DNA of 64,000 bases from Amphiura filiformis (taxonomy: Eukaryota; Echinodermata; Ophiuroidea; Amphilepidida; Amphiuridae): the NCBI RefSeq assembly GCF_039555335.1, contig NC_092628.1, positions 60,437,547 through 60,501,546 of the forward strand. The letters are read 5' to 3'. Positions 10,901 through 22,900 of the stretch are shown here, in pieces (positions within the stretch are counted from its first letter, which is position 1; each line of letters starts with the position of its first letter). The notes below the pieces were generated by a model that saw only the letters and a program-made list of their open reading frames with translations, made no database searches and had not been told where the DNA came from. The position numbers and the translations under genes were made by a program.

Positions 10901-13900
10901 AATTTTTATACTAATATACCTTGATGGAAGTTGTCCAAGTGGCACCCTTCCTTGGTGAGCATTTGATCCAAATCCCCTTCCTGCTCCTGGGTTGTGGCCA
11001 CTTCCTCCTCCTCCAACACCACCACCTCTTCCTCCACCACCACCACCTCTTCCTCCACCACCACCTCTTCCTCCTCCACCACCACCACCACCTGGACCAT
11101 TTCCTCTTCCACCTCCTCTTCTCTCTCCTCTTCCTCTAGTACTGCCTCTGCCTGAGCTACCCCTGTTTGAATTTGATCTAGAGCCAAAAGATGAACCTGA
11201 AATAAAAACAGTAAAATGTGAGAACAAGTTTGCCCCTTTTAAATATGGATACCTTCTTGCTTGGATGGCTGTTGTGGACTGCCAGCCAAAGTAGAAAGGA
11301 CTCCTAAAGTTTCTTAGTGTTTAATGGGTTAGCAAGCTTATGGTTAGCGCACTTTCATTGGAACATTTGCCCACTACAATGTGATGCAAACATATACATT
11401 AGTAGGGTCATTGTGTGCAAGTCCATTGAAATCCATGAAAGCATGTGGGAGAAATCATCATAAGATGTAAATGACCTCTACATATAAAAGTGTAAATCTG
11501 TCCTACCTGTGCTTGTTTGCTGTGATGCAGGCCTGAGATAAGACAGGTTTAGATCTAAAGCTTCATGAAGCTAATATTACATATCAAAGTGTAAATCTGT
11601 CCTACCTGTACTTGTTTGCTGTGATGCAGGTCTGAGATAAGACAGGTTTAGATCTAAAGCTTCATGAAGCTAATATTACATATCAAAGTGTAAATCTGTC
11701 CTACCTGTACTTGTTTGCTGTGATGCAGGTCTGAGATAAGACAGGTTTAGATCTAAAGCTTCATGAAGCTAATATTACATATCAAAGTGTAAATCTGTCC
11801 TACCTGTATTTGTTTGCTGTGATGCAGGCCTGAGATAAGACAGGTTTAGATCTAAAGCTTCATGAAGCTAATATTACATATCAAAGTGTAAATCTGTCCT
11901 ACCTGTACTTGTTTGCTGTGATGCAGGCCTGAGATAAGACAGGTTTAGATCTAAAGCTTCATGAAGTTAATATTACATATCAAAGTGTAAATCTGTCCTA
12001 CCTGTACTTGTTTGCTGTGATGCAGGCCTGAGATAAGACAGATTGAGATCTAAAGCTTCATGAAGTTAATATTACATATCAAAGTGTAAATCTGTCCTAC
12101 CTGTGCTTTTTTGCTGTGATGCAGGCCTGAGATAAGACAGGTTTAGGTCTAAAGCTTCATGAAGTTAATACTACATATCAAAGTGTAAATCTGTCCTACC
12201 TGTGCTTTTTTGCTGTGATGCAGGCTTGAGATAAGACAGGTTTAGGTCTAAAGCTTCATGAAGTTAATACTACATATCAAAGTGTAAATCTGTCCTACCT
12301 GTACTTGTTTGCTGTGATGCAGGCCTGAGATAAGACAGGTTGAGATCTAAAGCTTCATGAAGTTAATATTACATATCAAAGTGTAAATCTGTCCTACCTG
12401 TACTTGTTTGCTGTGATGCAGGCTTGAGATAAGACAGGTTTAGATCTAAAGCTTCATGAAGTTAATCTTACATATCAAAGTGTAAATCTGTCCTACCTGT
12501 ACTTGTTTGCTGTGATGCAGGCCTGAGATAAGACAGGTTGAGATCTAAAGCTTCATGAAGTTAATATTACATATCAAAGTGTAAATCTGTCCTACCTGTA
12601 CTTGTTTGCTGTGATGCAGGCCTGAGATAAGACAGGTTTAGATCTAAAGCTTCATGAAGTTAATCTTACATAACAAAGTGTAAATCGGTCCTACCTGTAC
12701 TTGTTTGCTGTGATGCCGGCCTGAGATAAGACAGGTTTAGATCTAAAGCTTCATGAAGAGTTGAATCACAGCCTCCTATACATCCTACATACCTAAAATA
12801 TAACAACAAATATCAATTAGGTATGCTTATTATCTGAAGCTTTTTTTTCTAAAAGATTATTGCAAAAATGTTTCATAAGTATGAAAATGCTTTTGTCACA
12901 AATAGACACCCAAACCATAACAATAGGGAAAAGTATATCAAAAACAAGTTAAGCAAATAGTGTTTATATGCATGAGTTAACTTCCATTACTGGTAACTTA
13001 ATCCATGTACAATCATGAGACTCGCACTGAATGTGTCAGAGTTGGTAGCTCTGTAAAAGAATATTATTTGCAGAGACACAGAAATACATTATATTCTGTA
13101 GTATCTACACAAGGGGAAGATAAACTTGCTTTCATCTGCTTTTATTGTTGATCAACAGTGGACCACATCATCATTTATTGTTGAAAGGGGTGTGACCCGA
13201 TCAACAACCTGTTCCCCAATTTGTTATCAAAACTGAGAATTTGGTATCAGCTAATATTTGTCTAATTACCCCAGTTCAATTTAACGCCCGATATATGTTG
13301 TTTAGATAGTGTGAACAAAAACATGGTGAATTGCGGTAACCACAACCTGAATTGTTGTACACGTTTTTGCTTCTCATATCAACACCACTGGAACAATACA
13401 ACATCAAATTTGGAAACATCTTGTTTTACTGGTAGCCCTCAATGTAAGATAAAATGAAACATAACTGGACAACACACCTTTAACATATTATATCTACTCA
13501 GCTTAGTACCTCCTACCCTCAATATGCTTGTTGTCTGGAAGCTTTACATACTGATGCACAGTAATGAAAACCTTGAATGTTAAAAACATTTTAAACTTAC
13601 TCTTGTGGTATCATAGGTGGTACAGATCCTTTCTTGAACTTGAATTTTAACTTGTGTACAGGGCCAGGTTGTCCTGCACTACACTGCAAATAAATTGAGT
13701 AAAAAGATAGAATGTTACATGTGTGTACATTGCATCAATTTGCTATGCAAGTGATCATTTTCTACAAAGTAAATCTACCAATTGAAATCAACTAACACAT
13801 TCAAAAATATAAACTTCATTCTGTCACCTATGATTTTCACCTGTAATCATGGGAGTGAAACTGTTCCCAACAGTGGTGTAACCAAAGGGGTTATGATTGG

Positions 13901-16900
13901 TACCCTTGTCCCCCTCCCTATTTTTCAAAACAATGAGTTGACTGATTGTAAATGCTTTAGGATTATTATTTTGACCACCTAACCCCCTCACCCAGTGGCA
14001 AATTTTCCACCGGCACTTTGAGTCAGGTACTGGATGGACACAACAGCACTATTTTGGGAAAGATGACTGTTAATGAGTGAATGTTCTTAGTCATCCAGTA
14101 GTTTAAACAATGTTTTGGAAATAAATCTAATGGAACATACTTTTACAACTTTGCGGCTGGAACCACCAGACTTCATCAGGCAACTAACCCGCTGGACTGG
14201 TCATGTGATAGACGGTTAGGTATCAATTAACAACAAGGAAGTCGTTATTCTAGACCAGGAGGAACAGTGGCATAGGAGAAGCATTAAAGAAGCCATCTGG
14301 GAGCTATTGAGCAGCCATCACTAAACAAGAGATGGGGACTCCGCTTCAACTTATCTCATGCATGGGACGGGGTTATCAAGACGATACCTAGCCGTCTATC
14401 ACATGACCAGTCCAGCGTGTCAGTTGCCTGATGAAGTCTGGTGGTTCCAGACGCAATATAGCAAAGTTGTAAAAATAAGTTCCAGTATTAGATTTATTTT
14501 CAAAAGATGACTGTTGTCTGTAATACAGTGATGTTGATTCCCCCACTAATATTTCTTTTAACCCAAATACTGTTCTTGGCTTGATACCTGTTGGCAAGTT
14601 TCATCTAAGACTTCAATCTGCAAGACACTGGCAGGCATCCAAATGGCAGCCTTACATCCTGGATAACCCAAACAGCTGACCATCCAGCCACCTTCACGCT
14701 TCTGTTTAGCTACCATCGATTCTTTACAGCGAGGACAGAGACGAACTGGGGTTGCAGCTGGGATCACAGCTGAAAGGAAAATAAAAGACTTTTTAAGTTC
14801 ACTATCATATCACTTTTTTTCCAAAATATCATAACAAAAAATAAAAACCTTTTGTACAAATTTAAAGAAATGGAACATTTGAGGTAACCTTACCTTCTGG
14901 AGTGAAATCTTGGGGAGCATGACCCAAGTAGCCAGATATTGCTGCATCCAACATGTTTGCCTAAGAAAAAGAACAATAGTTACAACTTTAAGCGAACCAC
15001 CTGTCGAATGGAATTGCTTAACAGTATCATCTCAAATAAAAGTGTCAATTTAAAGGTATGTATACAAAAAAAAATTGGGATACAATGATAAAACCTGATG
15101 AATGCATTTTAGACAGATCTCCCAAGTGTACATGTGTCCTTGCATGAAAAAAAAATATAATTAAATCTTGTTTATCACAAATATATGTCATACAATCTGG
15201 TCCAAATGTGGCATTTTTGACAATTGAGATACAATGATAAAACAACCTGTTGACTGCATTTTAGACATTTACATCTGCCCTTGTATAAAAATAATAACAT
15301 AAGATCTTTTTTATCACAAATATAATTTAGAAGTTTACATCTGCCCTTGTATAAAAATAATAAAATAAGATCTTTTTTATCACAAATATAATTATGTAAC
15401 ACAATCAGGTCCAAATGTGGCATTTTTGAAAATTAAATTATTATAATTATCACCTTTAACAAACATTAGGCTATCAGATACTGACAAGACCAAAGGTGTA
15501 GCATACTTGTTATGAAGTTTTGTGATGTCTATTTTTTTATGTATTTTATTGGTTTTTTTACTCAATATTTGTGCCTTTATCTCAATTTCAAATTTGCCAC
15601 CTTTGGCCTCTATGGACCAGACTGTGTCACATCTTCTCATCACCAATCATTATGAGCCAGGACATTTTTGAACCCTGGACCTTAGTTTTACATATCCAGT
15701 ATTCTTCCAAGTGAGTAGGCAGGTGGATAGAAGACAACTATGACTTTCATTTATGTTGTGTTGTGAGAAGTTAACTTATTTGTATTTCATAAAATACTCC
15801 ATACTGCAATGTAAGGTTCACAAGTTGTTATTTTTTTGGTTTTTTTGTTACAATATTCTATAGCCTCACCTTCCTGGCTGCTTCAATAAACACTGCCTTG
15901 TACTTAGCTACCTGCTCTCGCAACACTTCATCAGGATTTTTCACACCATTACATATTCTGAGAAAAAATTATTAATTTTTCTTTAATTAAAATACATCTA
16001 AATTCATTATTAGAATGTTATAATACTATTTGTTACGATATTTAATTGTGGAATAAAAATATTTTACACATTGCATACAAAATATTTGCCAATTGCCAAA
16101 AAAGACAACATTTTCATCAAGTATCAAGATTAATTAACTATTTACAATGCACAATGTGCCATTTCCATGGGAAAGAGCAGGAGACTTGATTGTACACTCT
16201 TACTGCGTTCTCATCTGATTCAGACTTGGGTGTTCAAATACTGTGCTTCAATAATCCTGATGATAGGGTGTATGAGCAGCCAGATTTTACCCTGATCATC
16301 ATTGGCTGTCTTTTCTAATAACAGCATCTGCTCCACAATTCAAATGCAGTGATTTAGTGAGAGGACATACAGATTTTCATCTTCCACCAACATCAGGAGA
16401 CATAAAGATTAACCAATTTACCCAACTGCTCAAACTATGATGATTCCTTTGCCATGCTTATTTATTTGATAAAAACAATATCCAAAGAACTATAATCAGA
16501 GGATACTTCATTTTGAATGCATGTCGTTATTCATTAGTTTGTTACAACTCTTGGTATTGCATATGAACGTAATTCAGTTAAAATTTACCTCTTCAAGTCT
16601 GCCTCCAGTTCTGCTCTCAGATTGGGTTTAGATAATTCATAGCCCATATTATCATAACCTTCTACCAGTCCCATGCCTAGTTCACCTGGTACAAATCTTC
16701 CATCAGGCCTGACACCCACATACAGGCGTGACTTAACTGTCTCTATATGCTCAGCATGGGTAGCATCAGTACCTATTGAAGACAAGCATAATAGAAGTTT
16801 ACAGACTTTGTAACACTTCTAGCTCCCCTACTAATCAACATGACACAATATTAATATCTGTTATCTTCAGATGATATGCAGGCTATTTAAGACGAGCTGT

Positions 16901-19900
16901 TGTAAGTATTGCCAGTTTGATTATAACTGCTATAAGTGAATTATGGTAATTGTCAAACCCATTAAAATCTAGACTGAGGCCCTCATTCGTCAACGTCCTG
17001 AGTTGATGACTGAAAAACTTAAATTTTACCAAACTTTTCCCTAGAATCTGAGGAACAAAGACTGTGCAGTAGTGCCCAAATTAACCTGTTTTTCAACACA
17101 TATTAATTTTGTAGAACTGTAGAGTGTGATCTTGTCACACGGGCAACGATAGGAAGGGACACTATGGCATATGACCAAAGTCGCACAGGAATATTTTCAT
17201 ATGTTTTAGTTCTCACTACCATAACACACAAATAACATGCAATTGTAGACAACAAAGGATTCAGTCTAACAAAAACCTCCTTCTACATACTGTCATGATG
17301 ATAATCTAGTATTTGTAATAAATCACTGATGTAAGAAACTATCATATACAAGAAATATTTCCCACCTATGCCATGTTTATCCATGAGTGCAATGAGATCC
17401 GCTTCAGTCAGTAATGGTGGAGCAGATGTTTCACCTTCACCTAACTGTAAGAAATACGGAATAAAATGTTTAGTCACAAAAGCATTTACAGGTAAATTAG
17501 GTAATTCTTGGACAAGCTCAATCAATCGGAACGCTAGGCTCCGCGATAAACACACGCGGACATAGAGCGGTACAGAAGAAGCATGCACATGCCTTACATT
17601 GGGTACACGCTTAGTACGCTACATGGATGCAACAGGGACTTTCGAGCTTGGCAAAGAATCACTTAATTTACCTGCAATTGGTTGGATTCAGGGGATAGCC
17701 CAAAAATGGACAGAATTTGCATGTTTTAGGCATAGACCCTGGGTGCACAGCAGCAAGAATAGCCCCAAAATAGACCAATTAAGTATGTTTTAGGCATCTG
17801 AGACGAATTAGGTATATTCGTCTCAGTTAGGCATACTGCACAGCAGCAAGAAGGCCTAAAATATGCAGATTTTTGTTTTAGTCATAGACCCTGGGGTGCA
17901 CAGCAGCAAGAACAGCCCCCAAAATCAATAGGCAGATTTTGCATGTTTTAGGCATAGTCCCTGGGGTGCATAGCAGCAAGAATAGCCCCCAAAATATACC
18001 AATTTTGCATGTTTTAGGCATAGACCCTGGGGTGCGAAGCAGCAAGATCAAGGATAGCCCAAAAATAGGCAGATTTTGCATGTTTTAGGCATAGACCCTG
18101 GGGTGCGAAGCAGCAAGATCAAGAATAGCCCAAAAATAGGCAGATTTTGCATGTTTTAGGCATAGACCCTGGGGTGCACAGCAGCAAGAATAGCCCCCAA
18201 AATAGGCCAATTTTACATGTTTTAGGCATAGACCCCGGGTGCCCCCACCCCACGATATGCCCTCCGATACACCCTTGGATTCGTTTTACACCAATTCTGC
18301 ACAAATTCCAAATAATTATACAAGTGTGTTTTCCACATTGTAGCACTACATCCTGTTCATGCTCAAGGGTAAAAGTTGCGATTTCCTTAACAAGTGTTAC
18401 ACCTATATCAAAGTAACTCACTCCTTGCTTAAAGGCATTTTGAATGTACTGTACATAACTTTGCGCCTACAAATGCTAGCTTTGAATGTTAGGTCAAAAA
18501 ACATTTTTCATTTAATTTGTGCAATTGTAAATTGACAGTGTCATTGTATGGAAAATCATCAATATCAACAAAAAATAAACTTAAAAACGTCGCACAATGA
18601 AATGTTTTTGGCATTACAGTAGAAACAGCACAAATTATCAACCAATGACAAGCCTTGATTGTATCCATTGATCTGCAATGTGCATGCATCACGCTGCTGA
18701 AAAGGCACACTGTATAAAACAGCATTAGAGTACATTTTTGTACCCCTGTGATTATGTATCAACCCACTGTTTTACCTCAATTGATGTTGGTTCAAATACT
18801 TCTCCCATCTGGTAGACCGGTATTTCTTTTGCATTCCATTTCTCATATGGATAGACATCTAGATAGTTACGTGCTATTATCATCAGTCCAGAAGCTGAGA
18901 ATTCCTCAGAGGTTATCTTAATATCAACAATAGTCTCATGTCCTTGTGCATCCTGGGGTGTGTCAAAAAATAAGCAAAAACATACATGATGTAAATCCAT
19001 TAATATAGGTATGTCATTTTGGTCTAATTTCCTTGACATTTTGATTTTTTTTTTCATCATTTCAATTTTTATTCATAATACACATAAAAACAGATTATAT
19101 TGAGAAAGAACACAGTTAAGACCAGACAGGTTAAGAAGGTACAAAACCAGGCTCAAACATCCACAGACATATAAAATAGCAGCACAATACAACATTGTAT
19201 TATTGATTGGTGATTGGCAAAATAAAATATGAATGAATGAATGAATGAATAATATTGCAGGTTGTAACGGAAAACATCAAAAATATTGTTTTTTAGAAAA
19301 ATATACCCCGGTATGCATAAAAAAGTTGACAAATGCCCGCCCCGAAACAATTTCACTAAAAAAAAAAATTTTTTGACGATCATGTGACAAATCAAATCTG
19401 TGACATCAATATTGATATCGTTATCAATTAGGCTGTTCCAGTGAAATTACATACCCATTGGCTGTTCCATTTAATTTACATTCTCTCTTCACTATGAAAG
19501 AGAGATCTTTTTAAACATTTTTTAAAACTTTTTTTTAAAAAGTTTTAAATTTTTTTTGACGACCATGTGACAAATCGAATCTGTGACGTCAATATTAATA
19601 TCGATATCAATTAGGCTGTTCCAGTGAAATTACATACCCATTGGCTGTTCCATTTAATTTACATACTCCCTCTGAAATGGCCCCAAAATAGCTGTTCCAT
19701 TTAATTTACTTACTCCTCTGAAATGGCTGTTCCATTTGATTTACATACTCCCTCTGGAATAGCTTTCTCCTAATCAAATTGCATATTGTGAATTTCAATC
19801 TATCAAATTGCATAGCTTCACTGTGAATAAGAGAGAATTTTTTATAATTTTTTTTTATTTTTTAACTTTTTTTTTCAATTTAAAAAAAAACTATTTAATT

Positions 19901-22900
19901 TTTTTGGGGGGTTACTCATTTATTGGATGTTTGAATGTTGTAATTACTAGTATTTCCAGATAAAGTATAAGATAAAGTATAAACATTTCAGTTGAAAACC
20001 CTTAAGGTTAAATAAGAAATTAAATAAAAAGAAATGAATGCAAACCAGCCCTTCAATTCTGCAATACATGTATTTCCATTAAAAGTCTGCTTGTTATCTC
20101 ACGCAATTGAATAATAATAATAACCGTGTCCGATTGAACTGACACCAATTTTTTTCAGGAATATCTTGTTTAATTGACCACTCATTGTCATATATTGAGT
20201 ACATAATTTGTACTACAACTAAAAAATCTTGTTCCTTGAGCTAAATCAGGGGTTCTCAATAGGCAGTCCGCAGGCCAGATCCGGCTGCCAACCAATTGTG
20301 GTTGGCCCTTGAACCAGGGTTGGACTTAACCTGTTTTGTCCACAAAGCGGTCAAAACCAGGTTTAAACCGGTCAAAACCGGACAAAGCAGTCAAATCTGG
20401 TCGAAACCCAATTTGTATTCTAGAGTTATATAAAGTTGATGTATCATGTATATTGTATACCTGTAACAAAACTATAATCACTACTCAGAGAAAGCTAGAA
20501 ATAAACAAGTAACATTTTTGTGACGTTGCTTCCTTAACTTAATACATGAATTTGGCTAAAATGTCCAAAATGACACACAGTAGAAACTGCACTACTAAAA
20601 TTGCATTCTATATGACCCAACTCAAAACCGAAGTCATCCAGATTTCCTCTCGGTACTCTACTTCTGACCAGATAGAATCTATCACAATTGGTGATACCTG
20701 TGTGCAAGTGGTTCCAGAAGCCAAGAACCTTGGTGTCATTGTCGATAAAACGCTCTTAATGACTTCACAAGTGAATAAGGTTTGCAAACAAGCGTGTCTT
20801 GCCATCAAAAACATTGGCCGTATCAGAAAGTATTTGGACAGAGAAAGTGCTGAAAAGTTGGTACACGCCTTTGTGTCATCGCAACTAGATTCCGTGAACT
20901 GTCTGTTGTTTTGACTCCCAGATTATCAATTGGCTAAGATACAACGTATCCAAAACACCGCTGCCCGCTTGGTGACGCTGAAAAAAAGGCACAAACATAT
21001 CTCTCCTGTCTTAAACGACCTCCATTGGTTGCCAGTTAAACAAAGGATAGTGTACAAATTGTTGCTGATCACCTACAAAGCCATTATTGGACTCGCACCA
21101 ACTTACATCCAAGATCTTATCACTATCAAGAATCCTGCGCGCACTCGGAGATCTAGCTCTGCCACTCAACTTTGTCACTACTCCGTGAATACTGTCACAT
21201 ACGGCCAACGTTCTTTTACTTACGCGGCGCCTATGCTGTGGAACGATCTCCCACCTCACATCAGGAATGCTTTATCACTGGACCAATTTAAGAAACATCT
21301 CAAGACTCATTTATTTCTCAAGTCGTTTGTTTAATTATTATGCATATTTTGTAGGGCGCCTGTGATGGGGAACCGGTGATTAGTCTGTGTTTCTCTGCAT
21401 TTTGGCTTTTTTCATCACGCCATGCCAGTTCTGATTATCACGGGCGTCCTGAACCATTGTCTTTTTGCCATGTGTAATTTAAGTATGTTGTAGTGTAAGA
21501 CCTTTTATATCTTTTAAAACATGAATTCATTTTGTATATATTTGTTGTAGTGTACTTAAGATATTTTACTGTTCAGCGCATTGGGATATGTTCTTGTATG
21601 TAATGCGCTTTATAAAAGTGTTTTATTATTATTATTAATATAATGACTTACAGTAAAAAATGCAGCTAACCCTATAATGATAAGTACACCTCTTCCACAT
21701 GTCAGTGTGGCTTATACGGCGGTGCGGCTTATACAGCAACGTTTGAAGCAGAAAAACACACAAGAAAAAAAAACCCGACTCGACCGCTGGTGAGTGAGCC
21801 AATCGACAAATTGTTCAAAGTCATCAAAACATCTTTTAAGTCAGTTCATTCATGGAGATTTTGATTGACAGTCTCATTGATTGACTGACATGACTTGAGT
21901 ATTATCCCCGGGAAATTATCAACGGACGCCGCCGTCATTCCCGTCCCAATTTAATCATGATCGCATTGATGGAATTAGGGCCTATCATTCAATCATTCCC
22001 ATAACTGCAGCGATTTATTAATAGAAAGTGTAAAAAAATTATTGTAAATTTTTCTTACACTTTTAATTTGATTCTTGTACAATTGTGAAGTTTGAGTAAA
22101 ATAAAATATGGTTGTTCGTTTTTATTAATATTATAAAAGTTTCATATCTGTCATGTTTGATCGATCCTTGAAAGCAAATTATGTAGGAGCCCTACCTCAC
22201 ACTCATGCACTGGCGCGTTGGCTCTCATTCAGCCCTCAGCCAACTAGCAAATAACTTTCCATATTACTGGTTAAATGCTCCGTATTTTGTAGTAAATCAC
22301 TGTACAACAAGAACAATTCACATTTTGTTTTCAAATAACTCCAAGAATGAATTGGCCATTAAATATCCACGAAAAGTTGAATTTCTGGTACCACACATCG
22401 GGTACTTTCCCCGGGTGCTTGTCCTCATTACGGTAATTATTCATACACAACCGCGGGAACCCGGTTCTGCCCATGCGCATGTTGAAAGTAGACATTTTGG
22501 TAAACAACTTTACTGGCGACCTTGTACTTCCGGGTAGTCCTCATTAAATATTCATAACTTCATTCATACCGACCGTGGGAAAGTATCAATTACACCAATT
22601 GTTTACCTGGGCATTTGCCGCATGGGTCGGGGCTGGGGTGATGACCTCGCCAGGCCACGTGTATTATTCATGTTGGTTCTGATTTTATTCTCTGAATATG
22701 GGTTTTGTTTCATATACAATTATTTTTAAAGCAAGTTTATGGTCAAGAAGTTTATTTTTATAAAATTTGAGCTAATTAAGGTTTTGTAATTTTTTTTTTA
22801 AACTTCAACATAAAAGGTTTAAGTATAAAAAAACAAGTCATCCATCTTAGATGATGAAATGGCATGGTGAATGAAATCACGGTAAATGATGAATTGTCTT

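Noticed and set aside
10921-11294. Long Pro-rich and His/Leu-rich frames on the plus strand
   Set aside because: They are the complement of the GGT/GGA repeat in TOP3A exon 20, which fits the gene by phase and homology.
11480-12758. CRISPR array
   Set aside because: The 99-bp units are nearly identical along their whole length, with no repeat/spacer alternation, and sit in a eukaryotic gene.
11480-12758. Protein-coding tandem domain (33-residue repeat)
   Set aside because: The units inspected carry an in-frame TAA in the intronic part, so the array cannot be read through as protein.
20240-20420. hAT element starting at CAGGGGTTCTCAA
   Set aside because: Looks like a hAT left end, but no right end or 8-bp duplication was found before the LINE at 20546.
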